Positions 44,397 to 52,672 of a DNA stretch of 64,000 bases are shown piece by piece (within the stretch, counting starts at the first letter, position 1; each line of letters starts with the position of its first letter). Below the pieces are notes generated by a model. That model worked only from the letters and a program-made list of their open reading frames with translations. It was not told the origin of the DNA and ran no database searches. A program made the position numbers and the translations under genes. Source of the stretch: Thermohalobaculum sp951813525 (GTDB lineage: Bacteria; Pseudomonadota; Alphaproteobacteria; Rhodobacterales; Rhodobacteraceae); the NCBI GenBank assembly GCA_951813525.2, contig CATOTJ020000001.1:1178001-1242000 (forward strand). The letters run 5' to 3'.

Positions 44397-44666
44397 ATGT
44401 CGATTACGCCAGCGCGTAAGGAAGAGCTGATCAAGGAATTCGCCACGAAAGAAGGCGATACCGGAAGCCCGGAAGTGCAGGTTGCGATCCTGACCGAACG
44501 CATCAAGAACCTGACCGATCACTTCAAAGGTCACAAAAAAGACAACCATTCGCGCCGCGGGCTGCTGAAAATGGTCTCTCAGCGCCGCAAGCTGCTGGAC
44601 TATGCCCGTGGCAAGGACGAGGCGCGTTACCAGGACATGATCAAGCGCCTGGGCATCCGCCGCTGA
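44397..44666 (+). CDS. rpsO: 30S ribosomal protein S15
   Basis: Ribosomal protein of 89 residues binding 16S rRNA in the central domain. It starts MSITPARKEELIKEFATKEGDTGSPEVQVAILTERI (the GDTGSPEVQ block is diagnostic) and ends DMIKRLGIRR. AAAGGAA lies seven bases before the ATG. A strong intrinsic terminator follows within a few bases of the stop, and pnp comes next, the classic rpsO-pnp order. Confidence 0.97.
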   Translation: MSITPARKEELIKEFATKEGDTGSPEVQVAILTERIKNLTDHFKGHKKDNHSRRGLLKMVSQRRKLLDYARGKDEARYQDMIKRLGIRR

Positions 44667-44670
44667 AGAC

Positions 44671-44710
44671 AAAAAGCGCGCTTCGGGCCATACCGGCCGG
44701 GCGCGCTTTT
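44671..44710 (+). terminator. intrinsic terminator after rpsO
   Basis: AAAAGCGCGC pairs with GCGCGCTTTT around a 19-base loop, so the stem itself ends in the T-run. It begins five bases after the rpsO stop. It should separate rpsO from pnp partly or wholly. Confidence 0.85.
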
Positions 44711-44889
44711 GCTATGGGGCCAGCCCGGTTGCCCCGGCTTTCGCCACCAAACACCGGCATCTCTGTCCGAGTGTGACGGCCCGCTGACCCAGGGCCGCCG
44801 CCAGGGATAATCTTGAACCGGGTCCGTGCCAAATGGGCGCGCTACGGGGCCATCGTCATCCGGACGTGGTCCGCAACAAAGGAAAACGA

Positions 44890-47043
44890 ATGTTCGATAT
44901 CGTCCGCAAGGAAATCGAGTGGGGCGGCGAGACGCTGACCCTGGAAACGGGCAAGGTCGCCCGTCAGGCCGACGGTTCGGTCATCGCCACCTATGGCGAG
45001 ACGACCGTGATGGCCAACGTCACCTTCGACAAGCAGCCCAAGCTGGGCTTGGATTTCTTCCCGCTGACTGTCCACTACAACGAAAAATACTATGCCGCCG
45101 GTAAGATCCCAGGCGGCTTTTTCAAGCGCGAAGCGCGTCCGACCGAAAAGGAAACGCTGACATCGCGCCTGATCGACCGCCCGATCCGTCCGCTGTTCGT
45201 GCCTGGCTTTAAGAACGAGACCCAGGTGGTCGTGACCGTTCTGTCGCACGACATGGAAAACGACCCGGACATCATTGGCATGATCGCGGCGTCTGCCGCA
45301 CTGACCATTTCAGGCGTGCCGTTCCGCGGCCCGATCGGATGTGCCCGTGTCGGGTTCACCAATGGCGGCTATGTTCTGAACCCCAAGGTCGACGACATGA
45401 ACCGTCTGGTCGACAATCCGGACCAGCGGCTGAACCTGATCCTCGCCGGCACCAAAGACGCCGTTATGATGGTCGAATCTGAAGCCTACGAGCTGACCGA
45501 AGAAGAAATGTTGGGCGCCGTTACTTTTGGCCACGACGCCATGCAGCCTGTCATCGACATGATCATCGACATGGCTGAAACCGCAGCGAAAGAGCCGTTC
45601 AATTTCCAGCCTGATGACAACTCGGCCCTTTATGCGAAAATTCGCGGGCTGGGCGAGGACAAGGTCCGCGCCGCATTCGCGATTACCGACAAGCTGGAGC
45701 GTCAATCGGCGATCTCGGCGGCCCATGCCGACGTCAAGGCCGGTCTGTCCGACGAGGATCTGGAACAGGACGGCGCCATCAAGGCGTGCCTGAAACAGCT
45801 CGATTCCGATGTTCTGCGCGGCGACGTGATCGCCACGGGCCGCCGGATCGACGGGCGCGACCTGACAACGGTCCGCCCGATCGTCAGCGAGGTCGGTTTG
45901 CTGCCGCGCACACATGGCTCGGCGCTCTTCACCCGAGGCGAGACGCAAGGTCTGATCGTCACCACGCTGGGGACCGGCGACGACGAGCAGATCATCGACG
46001 CACTTGAAGGCGAATGGCGCGAGCGGTTCCTGCTGCACTATAACTTCCCGCCCTATTCGGTTGGCGAGACCGGGCGCATGGGCCCTCCGGGACGGCGCGA
46101 AGTCGGCCACGGCAAGTTGGCGTGGCGTGCGTTGCAGGCGGTTCTGCCAGCAGCGACCGACTTCCCCTACACGATCCGTCTGGTCTCGGAGATCACCGAA
46201 TCCAACGGCTCGTCGTCGATGGCCACGGTCTGCGGCGGTTCGCTTTCGATGATGGACGCAGCTGTGCCACTGAAGGCGCCGGTCGCCGGTGTCGCCATGG
46301 GTCTGATCCTGCAGGACGATGGCCAATATGCGGTTCTGACCGATATTCTGGGCGACGAAGACCATCTGGGCGACATGGACTTTAAGGTTGCCGGGACCGA
46401 ATCCGGCATCACCTCGCTGCAGATGGACATCAAGGTCGCAGGCATCACGCCCGAGATCATGAAGATCGCGCTCGGCCAGGCCAAGGACGGCCGGTTGCAC
46501 ATCCTGGGCGAAATGTCCAAGGCGCTGACCGAAGGGCGCCAGGAATTCTCGGCGCACGCGCCGCGGATCGAAACCATGCAGATCAACCCGGACAAAATCC
46601 GTGAAGTGATCGGCTCGGGCGGCAAGGTCATCCGTTCGATCGTCGAAGAGTCGGGCGCCAAGGTCGATATCAACGACGACGGGGTCATCAAGATTGCATC
46701 GCCGGATGGCGCAGCGATCGAGAAGGCCTATGAACTGATCAATGCCATCGTTGCCGAGCCCGAGCAGGGCAAGATCTATACCGGCAAGGTCGTCAAGATC
46801 ATGGATTTCGGCGCCTTCGTTAACTTCTTCGGCAAACGCGACGGACTGGTTCACATCTCGCAGATGACATGGGAACGCGGCGCCAACCCGAAGGATCTGG
46901 TCAAGGAAGGCCAGGAAGTTAAGGTCAAACTGATGGGCTTTGACGACCGCGGCAAAGTACGGTTGTCGATGAAAGTCGTTGATCAGGACACCGGCGAAGA
47001 GATCCAACGCCCGGAAAAGAAAGAAGAATCCGCCGAAGGCTAA
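44890..47043 (+). CDS. pnp: polyribonucleotide nucleotidyltransferase (PNPase)
   Basis: Trimeric phosphorolytic 3'-5' exoribonuclease, 717 residues. It has two RNase PH-like domains (the second around GDDEQIIDALEGEWRERFLLHYNFPPYSVGETGRMG and SSSMATVCGGSLSMMDAAVP), then a KH domain (IREVIGSGGKVIRSIVEESG, about residue 560) and an S1 domain (YTGKVVKIMDFGAFVNF, about 625). The ATG at 44890 begins the conserved MFDIVRKEIEWGG and has AAAGGAAA seven bases upstream; a longer frame lacks support. Preceded by rpsO and followed by a terminator. Confidence 0.97.
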   Translation: MFDIVRKEIEWGGETLTLETGKVARQADGSVIATYGETTVMANVTFDKQPKLGLDFFPLTVHYNEKYYAAGKIPGGFFKREARPTEKETLTSRLIDRPIRPLFVPGFKNETQVVVTVLSHDMENDPDIIGMIAASAALTISGVPFRGPIGCARVGFTNGGYVLNPKVDDMNRLVDNPDQRLNLILAGTKDAVMMVESEAYELTEEEMLGAVTFGHDAMQPVIDMIIDMAETAAKEPFNFQPDDNSALYAKIRGLGEDKVRAAFAITDKLERQSAISAAHADVKAGLSDEDLEQDGAIKACLKQLDSDVLRGDVIATGRRIDGRDLTTVRPIVSEVGLLPRTHGSALFTRGETQGLIVTTLGTGDDEQIIDALEGEWRERFLLHYNFPPYSVGETGRMGPPGRREVGHGKLAWRALQAVLPAATDFPYTIRLVSEITESNGSSSMATVCGGSLSMMDAAVPLKAPVAGVAMGLILQDDGQYAVLTDILGDEDHLGDMDFKVAGTESGITSLQMDIKVAGITPEIMKIALGQAKDGRLHILGEMSKALTEGRQEFSAHAPRIETMQINPDKIREVIGSGGKVIRSIVEESGAKVDINDDGVIKIASPDGAAIEKAYELINAIVAEPEQGKIYTGKVVKIMDFGAFVNFFGKRDGLVHISQMTWERGANPKDLVKEGQEVKVKLMGFDDRGKVRLSMKVVDQDTGEEIQRPEKKEESAEG

Positions 47044-47063
47044 GTCGACGGAATTATCTTTTT

Positions 47064-47097
47064 GGGCGGTTCGGTTCTCCGGGCCGCCCCTTTTTTT
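47064..47097 (+). terminator. intrinsic terminator after pnp
   Basis: GGGCGG...CGG pairs with CCG...CCGCCC around a short loop, followed by a run of seven T. It lies 20 bases after the pnp stop and 28 bases before the left end of the insertion sequence, so the insertion does not disturb pnp. Confidence 0.85.
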
Positions 47098-47124
47098 GGC
47101 CAATTGTCCCGGTATCGCGAATTA

Positions 47125-47153
47125 TACTGCGGCGCAATGACTCGGACTCACGG
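47125..47153 (+). repeat. left inverted end of the IS630 element
   Basis: Begins TACTGCGGCG and ends GGACTCACGG. It matches the reverse complement of the right end at 19 of 29 positions, strongest in TACT, the central TGA and the ACTCA block. Confidence 0.7.
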
Positions 47154-47213
47154 AAGGGGATTTCCGGCCCGATCTTGATCTGATTCACCATGGAAAACAG
47201 AGGAGTTTTTGCC

Positions 47214-48271
47214 ATGGGGTCTGCTGTTCAGATCAGATTGGATTATACAGGAACGGATCTTCGACGTCTGGCGCGGAAGAGCGATGAAGCGGATCAGACG
47301 CGGCGGCTTCTCGCTCTGGCAGTTGTCCTTGACGGAGGCTCGCGGAGCGATGCGGCGCGCACGGGCGGGGTTGGCCTTCAGGTGATCCGGGATTGGGTGT
47401 TGCGGTTCAACGACGGCGGCCCGGATGCGCTGACGACGCGGAAGGCACCGGGCAAGGCACCGCTCCTGACGGCTGAGCAGCGCACCGCGCTCGCGGCGGC
47501 GGTCGAGTCAGGCCCGCGTCCCTATCTCGATGGGGTTGTGCGCTGGCGCCTCGTCGACCTTGCGTTCTGGCTATACGAAGAGTTCGGCGTTTCGGTCAGC
47601 CGTCATACCGTTGGCCGCGAGTTGCACGCCTTGGGATATCGCAAACTCACAGCGCGCCCGCAGCACTACGCGCAGGATGAGGAGGCGATCGAGATGTTCA
47701 AAAAAACTTCGGCGACGTCGTCACAGCCATCCGCATCAAGCGAGGCTGGCCGCCCGTAGAGGTCTGGTTTCAAGATGAAGCCAGGGTCGGCCAGAAGAAC
47801 AAGATCACACGACGTTGGGCGCGGCGAGGAACGCGTCCCCGTGCGCCACACGATCAGCGGACGAAATGGGCGTATATCTTCGGCGCAATCTGCCCGGCGG
47901 AAGGCAAGGGTGCCGGCCTCGTCATGCCGTTCTGCGACACCTATGCCATGGTGGAGCACTTGAAGCTGATCAGCGCCGAAGTCGCCCCAGGCGCACACGC
48001 CATCCTGCTGCTCGATCAGGCCGGATGGCACACGACACCGAAGCTCGATGTGCCGGAAAACATCACACTCGTTCCAATCCCGGCCCGGTCGCCAGAACTG
48101 AATCCAGTCGAAAACATCTGGCAATTCATACGCGACAACTGGCTCTCAAACCGGGTCTTCAAAAACTACGACGACATCGTCGCGCACTGCTGTGACAGTT
48201 GGAACAAGCTCATCGAACAGCCCTGGCGCATCTCATCAATCGGTAGCCGTAAATGGGCCCATGAGTTCTGA
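47214..48271 (+). CDS. IS630-family transposase, two frames joined by a -1 shift
   Basis: Frame one (47214-47759) holds the N-terminal helix-turn-helix part (SDAARTGGVGLQVIRDWVLRFNDGG, then GVSVSRHTVGRELHALGYRKL). Frame two holds the DDE/D catalytic part: VWFQDEARVGQ, AILLLDQAGWHT and the third acid in SPELNPVENIWQF. The switch can occur at the seven-A run 47700-47706 (TTC AAA AAA ACT): moving back one base gives KKNFGDVVTAIRI, which joins the frames smoothly. Such arrangements are usual for IS630-type elements and imply programmed or transcriptional slippage. Start 47214 follows AGAGGAG by eight bases. Both halves look intact, so the element may still be active. Confidence 0.82.
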
Positions 48272-48287
48272 TCAATGCACGTTAGTA
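48259..48287 (-). repeat. right inverted end of the IS630 element
   Basis: Reverse complement begins TACTAACGTG and ends GAACTCATGG. Its inner 13 bases overlap the 3' end of the transposase frame. It terminates in the TA that would form the duplicated target. Confidence 0.7.
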
Positions 48288-48430
48288 TTAGACGTCGAAT
48301 TGGCACAATAGGGCTTGATAAATATCATTTTGACATTTATATATCCCTTCAGCGACTTCCCGGCGATGATCGATTAACGATGATGAACGCGGGAGAAGTG
48401 CGTAGAGCGACAAGGTGAGGAGACCTAAAC

Positions 48431-49069
48431 ATGTCACTCCTGAAGATGTTGACGGACGGCGATATCGGCAAGCTGGCCAGCAGCCTGAACATGGACGCAG
48501 GCAAGGCGAGCGAGCTGACCAAGATGTTGGCTCCGACGATCGGGTCGGCGGCCAAGCGGCGCGCTGAAGCGGGCGATGTCGAGTCCGTGCTGGACGAGTT
48601 GCGCGGCGAGCAAAGCTCGTCCTTCTTTGACACGCCGGAACGGGCGGCGACGCCAGAGGCCATGGACGATGGCAACAAGTTCCTGGAGCGGATTCTCGGC
48701 TCGCACGAGGCCAAAGACGAAGTTGCGAACGAAGCCGCAACCCGGGCCGGTGCGACCAAGGAAGAAGTCGACAGCTTCATGCCTGCCCTGGCGGCGATGC
48801 TGAAGGGCGGAATGCAGAAGAAAACGCCTGACAGCTCGATCGACGGGCTGATGGCAGGCCTGACCGGTGGCGGCGCTGCTGCTGGCGGCGGCGACTCGAC
48901 CGGTGGCGGCGGCGGCATCATGGGCTTGGTCGGCGGCCTGCTGGGCGGCGGAAAGTCGGGCGCCGATGGCGGCGGTGGCTTTGATCTTAGCGCCATCACT
49001 TCGATGCTGGATGCCGACGGCGACGGCTCGCCGCTGGACGACATCCTCGAGAGGGTCATGAAGCGCTAA
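48431..49069 (+). CDS. DUF937 (YidB-like) domain protein
   Basis: Small cytoplasmic protein of 212 residues. The family core covers about residues 10-130, with helical Ala/Lys-rich sequence such as ASELTKMLAPTIGSAAKRRAE and GNKFLERILGSHEAKDEVANEAATRAG. The next region is glycine-rich (GGGAAAGGG-like runs), and the end reads MLDADGDGSPLDDILERVMKR. No biochemical role is established for the family. The start follows GAGGAG by nine bases. Followed by a perfect 11-pair terminator. Confidence 0.82.
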   Translation: MSLLKMLTDGDIGKLASSLNMDAGKASELTKMLAPTIGSAAKRRAEAGDVESVLDELRGEQSSSFFDTPERAATPEAMDDGNKFLERILGSHEAKDEVANEAATRAGATKEEVDSFMPALAAMLKGGMQKKTPDSSIDGLMAGLTGGGAAAGGGDSTGGGGGIMGLVGGLLGGGKSGADGGGGFDLSAITSMLDADGDGSPLDDILERVMKR

Positions 49070-49082
49070 AATGGCGCCATCG

Positions 49083-49120
49083 AAGGTTCGCCGGAGCATC
49101 CGTTTTCGGCGAACCTTTTC
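49083..49120 (+). terminator. intrinsic terminator after the DUF937 gene
   Basis: AAGGTTCGCCG (49083-49093) and CGGCGAACCTT (49107-49117) form a perfect 11-pair stem around a 13-base loop, ending in TTTTC. It starts 13 bases after the stop codon. Confidence 0.8.
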
Positions 49121-49342
49121 GTAGATCTTCCAAAGATTCTGTTCGGCAATCCGTTGGCGAACAACCGTTTACACCAGATCATCCAATGCAATCCCAGCGA
49201 ACCTGCCGTAAATCCTGGCAGGGTTCCTTGGGTCTTGTTGTTGGGACCTGCCCCGGACATTCGAGCACCGATCAAACGGCATTGCCGCTGATCCGGTACC
49301 GCGCACCAGCACCTTCGCACCTGTCCCTTCGCACCAGAAAGT
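49121..49342. other. non-coding stretch between two convergent genes
   Basis: No gene recognised. Near 49310-49335 the decamer CCTTCGCACC occurs twice with a 14-base period. The remainder shows no clear structure. With the flanking terminators it forms a 305-base gene-free interval. Confidence 0.5.
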
Positions 49343-49362
49343 GCAGGCTGAAATCAGCCTGC
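49343..49362 (-). terminator. hairpin after the dimethylglycine-dehydrogenase-like gene
   Basis: GCAGGCTGA and TCAGCCTGC form a perfect nine-base inverted repeat with a two-base centre. On the minus strand it lies 12 bases after the stop and is followed by ACTTTCT, a weak T-tract. It is probably the terminator of the minus-strand gene. Confidence 0.6.
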
Positions 49363-49374
49363 CACCCGGCGGTC

Positions 49375-51870
49375 TTACCCGTCGATCCGGATCACTTCGT
49401 TCTTCGGGTCATAGGGGCTGTCGCCGACGATTTCGGCGGGCCAAAGCTGGGTCTGCATTCGAACCTGCATCTTCTGACCTTCGACGGCAAGATTGGGGCG
49501 GACATAGCCGATGCCGATCTGCTTGCCGAAATGGACCGAGTAGCCGCCCGATGTCAGACGCCCGACTTTCTGGCCGTCGATGACCAAGGCCTCGCGGCCC
49601 CACGGGTCAGCGTCGTTCGGGCCGTCGATCAGGACCGTAACGCATTTGGCGCGAATGCCGGTCTGCTCCATCGCCGATTTGCCCTTGAAGTCCTTGGACA
49701 GGTCGACAAACCGGTCGAGGGCGCTTTCCAGCGGGGTCGCATCGCGGCCGAGATCGGAGCCGAAAGCACGATACGACTTTTCCTGGCGCAGCCAGTTCTG
49801 CGCCCGCGCGCCGACAAGTTTCAGACCATGTGGCTCGCCCGCGGCCATCAGTTGGTCGAACAGATAGTTCTGCATCTCGATCGGGTGGTGCAACTCCCAC
49901 CCCAGCTCGCCGGTATAGGCGACGCGGATCGACATGGTCGGGCACATCTTCAGATCCAGTGCCCGGGCCGACAACCACGGGAAACGCTTGTTCGACAGCG
50001 CCGTCGCAGGATCGGGATCGACGACCAGCGGACGCAGGACATCGCGGGACTTCGGACCCGCCAGCGCAAAGACGCCCCATTGGGTCGTCACGTCCTGGAT
50101 CTCGATCCAGCCAAAACTGTCGCGCTTATCCTCGGCCATTTTGACCAGATAGTCGTGGTCATAGGACTGGGCCGCGCCTGATGTGACCACGTAGTATTCG
50201 TCCGCGCCCTGACGCACGATGGTCATTTCGGTGCGGATGGTTCCCGCATCGGTCAGCGCATAGGTCAGATTGGTGCGGCCGACGCGCGGCAGCTTGTTGC
50301 AAGTCAGCCAGTCCAGAAAGGCCGTCGCGCCCGGACCCTTGACCATGTGTTTGGTGAAGGCCGTGGCGTCGACCAGACCTGCGCCGCTGCGGATGGCTTT
50401 GGCCTCCTGCTCGGCGTATTGCCACCAGGCGCCGCGGCGGAAACTGCGGCTGTCATGGTCGAACGTCTCGGGCGCATCGAGTGGGCCGAAATAATTGGGC
50501 CGTTCCCAGCCGTTCACCTGCCCGAACTGTGCGCCGCGCGCCTTCATCCGGTCATAGGCGGGCGCAGTGCGCAGCGGGCGCGCAGCCGGGCGTTCCTCGT
50601 CCGGGTGATGCAGGACATAGACGTGGTCGTAGCATTCCTCGTTCTTGCGCGCGGCATATTCCCGGTTTTGCCATTGGCCGAACCGGCGCGGATCCAGCGA
50701 CCACATATCGATCTCGGCTTCGCCCTCGGTCATCATCTGGGCCATGTAATGCCCGGTGCCGCCAGCAGCGGTGATGCCGAAACTGAACCCTTCGGCCAGC
50801 CACATATTGCGCAGGCCGGGCGCCGGGCCGACCAGCGGGTTGCCATCGGGCGTGTAGCAGATCGGGCCGTTGAAATCGTCCTTCAGACCCACCGTTTCCG
50901 AGGACGGAATGCGATGGATCATCGACATGTACTCGACCTCGATCCGTTCCAGATCCAGCTCGAACAGGTCCGCGCGGAAGCTGTCGGGCACCCCGTGAAT
51001 AAAGCGCGCCGGCGCGTTCTTTTCGTAGGGGCCAAGGATCCAGCCGCCGCGTTCTTCGCGCACATACCATTTGGCGTCGGCATCGCGCAGCACCGGATGC
51101 TCGCCGTTTTCCTTGCGCCAGTCGACCAGCGCGGGATCGGGTTCGGTGACGATGTACTGGTGTTCGACCGGTATCGCGGGCATGCGGATGCCCAACTGGT
51201 CGGCGGTACGCTGCGCATGGTTGCCGGTGGCCGTCACCACATGCTGGGCCCGGATCTCGAACGTCTCTTCGCCCGGGATCAGATTGCCGCCGCGCTCGAT
51301 CATGATCGATCCGCGCACAATCCATTCTGAGCCGGTCCACTCGTAGCTGTCGACCTGCGCCTTGCGCACGATCTCGACGCCGCGCTGACGCGCGCCTTTG
51401 GCCATCGCCTGTGTCACATCGGCAGGGTTAATGTACCCGTCGGTCGGGTGGTAAATCGCGCCCTTCAGATCCTCGGTACGTACCAGCGGCCAGCGCGACT
51501 TGATCTGGTCCGGCGTCAGCCACTCCATTTCGATACCGACCGTTTCGGCGGTGGACGCATACAGCATGTATTCGTCCATGCGGTCCTGGGACTGCGCCAT
51601 CCGGAGGTTGCCGACCACGGAAAAACCTGCGTTCAAGCCGGTTTCTTCCTCGAGCATCTTGTAAAATTTGACGCTGTAGTCGTGGATATGCGTGGTCGCA
51701 TAGCTCATGTTGAAAAGCGGCAGCAGGCCTGCGGCATGCCAGGTCGAGCCGGACGTCAGTTCATCACGCTCCAGCAGCATCGTCTCCCACCCCGCCTTGG
51801 CCAGGTGATAGGCGATCGAGGCACCGACGGCGCCGCCGCCGACAACAACAGCTCGGACTTGGGATTTCAT
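49375..51870 (-). CDS. dimethylglycine/sarcosine dehydrogenase-like flavoprotein with GcvT domain
   Basis: Protein of 831 residues that should oxidatively demethylate N-methylated glycines, passing one-carbon units to tetrahydrofolate. The N-terminal FAD domain has VVGGGAVGASIAYHLAKAGW. His45 in GSTWHAAGLL matches the covalent flavin-binding His of dimethylglycine dehydrogenase. DGYINPADVTQAMAKGA and EHQYIVTEPDP follow. The C-terminal half is a GcvT aminomethyltransferase-like domain (AGPKSRDVLRPLV, RVAYTGELGWELHHPIE, FVDLSKDFKGKSA). The start at 51870 follows AGAGGG by eight bases. Exact substrate (dimethylglycine, sarcosine or betaine-derived) is not determined. Confidence 0.88.
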   Translation of the reverse strand: MKSQVRAVVVGGGAVGASIAYHLAKAGWETMLLERDELTSGSTWHAAGLLPLFNMSYATTHIHDYSVKFYKMLEEETGLNAGFSVVGNLRMAQSQDRMDEYMLYASTAETVGIEMEWLTPDQIKSRWPLVRTEDLKGAIYHPTDGYINPADVTQAMAKGARQRGVEIVRKAQVDSYEWTGSEWIVRGSIMIERGGNLIPGEETFEIRAQHVVTATGNHAQRTADQLGIRMPAIPVEHQYIVTEPDPALVDWRKENGEHPVLRDADAKWYVREERGGWILGPYEKNAPARFIHGVPDSFRADLFELDLERIEVEYMSMIHRIPSSETVGLKDDFNGPICYTPDGNPLVGPAPGLRNMWLAEGFSFGITAAGGTGHYMAQMMTEGEAEIDMWSLDPRRFGQWQNREYAARKNEECYDHVYVLHHPDEERPAARPLRTAPAYDRMKARGAQFGQVNGWERPNYFGPLDAPETFDHDSRSFRRGAWWQYAEQEAKAIRSGAGLVDATAFTKHMVKGPGATAFLDWLTCNKLPRVGRTNLTYALTDAGTIRTEMTIVRQGADEYYVVTSGAAQSYDHDYLVKMAEDKRDSFGWIEIQDVTTQWGVFALAGPKSRDVLRPLVVDPDPATALSNKRFPWLSARALDLKMCPTMSIRVAYTGELGWELHHPIEMQNYLFDQLMAAGEPHGLKLVGARAQNWLRQEKSYRAFGSDLGRDATPLESALDRFVDLSKDFKGKSAMEQTGIRAKCVTVLIDGPNDADPWGREALVIDGQKVGRLTSGGYSVHFGKQIGIGYVRPNLAVEGQKMQVRMQTQLWPAEIVGDSPYDPKNEVIRIDG

Positions 51871-52066
51871 GACGTGACCCTCTTTGGGATGCGGATTTTG
51901 CCCCTTACTGCGGACCGGCGTGTTGGGCAATGAGCATGACGACCACAGAGGGGCGAGAAACGACAGAACCTGTCGCTGCAGGTAATCCGCGTTGGTCACG
52001 GCCTGTTGAGGAATTGTTGGTACGATCTGAGTCGGTTTCTACCCATCTGGGGTGGTGGAGGTAGTG

Positions 52067-52666
52067 ATGCTCAGCAGTCTGACATTGTTTGGCGCCATAA
52101 CCCGGCGCATTTCATTTGTCCCGCCCTGGCCGTATTCAGCTTGGCTTTGGTCCACCGGCGCGGCGCAGGCCATTGCTACGCCCCGGCGCAAGGGCAAACG
52201 ATTGATCGACGATGCCGCGGGCCAGAACCCGGAATGGGATTTGATCCGCGATGAAGCCACAGTTGTCCGGGCAGGCGGGCGCCTGATGCATCTTTTTGGT
52301 CAGGTCATGAACTTTGACGGGGCGCCGATGCCCAATGTGACCGTGGAAATCTGGCAATCGGAATGCAATTGCAGCCGTCCCGCATTTCTGGGGTCGGGCG
52401 CCGTGCGGACGGACCGGTTCAGCGGATACCGGTTCCGCACCATGCTGCCGCAGGGCGATCCTTCCTGTCCGCCGTTCATCGATGCCCGGCTGACGCCGCT
52501 GCGCGGGCGGCCCCTGTCCACGCGGCTCTACCTTTTGGATGACCCGAGGAACGAGCGGGACTGGCACTTTGCCGCGCTGGGCCCGTCGCGCCAGGCAGCG
52601 GTCACGCTGGATCCGGTCAAGCGCGCCGATGGCAATCTGGAGGCGGGGTTCAACTTCGTGCTTTGA
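52067..52666 (+). CDS. degenerate intradiol ring-cleavage dioxygenase-fold protein
   Basis: Protein of 199 residues. The start at 52067 follows GGAGG by five bases. A TRRISF segment and a hydrophobic stretch resemble a weak Tat signal. The core matches intradiol dioxygenases: LFGQVMNFDGAPMPNVTVEIWQ, then TDRFSGYRFRTMLPQG and RLYLLDDPRNERD. In catalytic members two Tyr and two His bind Fe(III). Here the GRY tyrosine, the second Tyr and both His of the PAHIHF motif are missing, the last being replaced by PPFIDARL. It is thus probably non-catalytic. It ends six bases from the end of the convergent adenine deaminase gene. Confidence 0.65.
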   Translation: MLSSLTLFGAITRRISFVPPWPYSAWLWSTGAAQAIATPRRKGKRLIDDAAGQNPEWDLIRDEATVVRAGGRLMHLFGQVMNFDGAPMPNVTVEIWQSECNCSRPAFLGSGAVRTDRFSGYRFRTMLPQGDPSCPPFIDARLTPLRGRPLSTRLYLLDDPRNERDWHFAALGPSRQAAVTLDPVKRADGNLEAGFNFVL

Positions 52667-52672
52667 CCGCGG

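Larger units (their letters stand above)
47125..48287 (+). mobile_element. IS630-family insertion sequence
   Basis: About 1163 bases bounded by imperfect 29-base inverted ends (19 of 29 matching), each beginning TACT, where the TA is the usual IS630 target duplication. It contains one transposase read in two frames. The element lies in the intergenic space after the pnp terminator and before the DUF937 gene, a neutral site. Base composition does not differ visibly from its surroundings. Ends were found by eye. Confidence 0.8.

Noticed and set aside
45310..47103. 597-codon open frame antisense to pnp
   Set aside because: Composition is that of a complementary-strand shadow; pnp has complete motifs.
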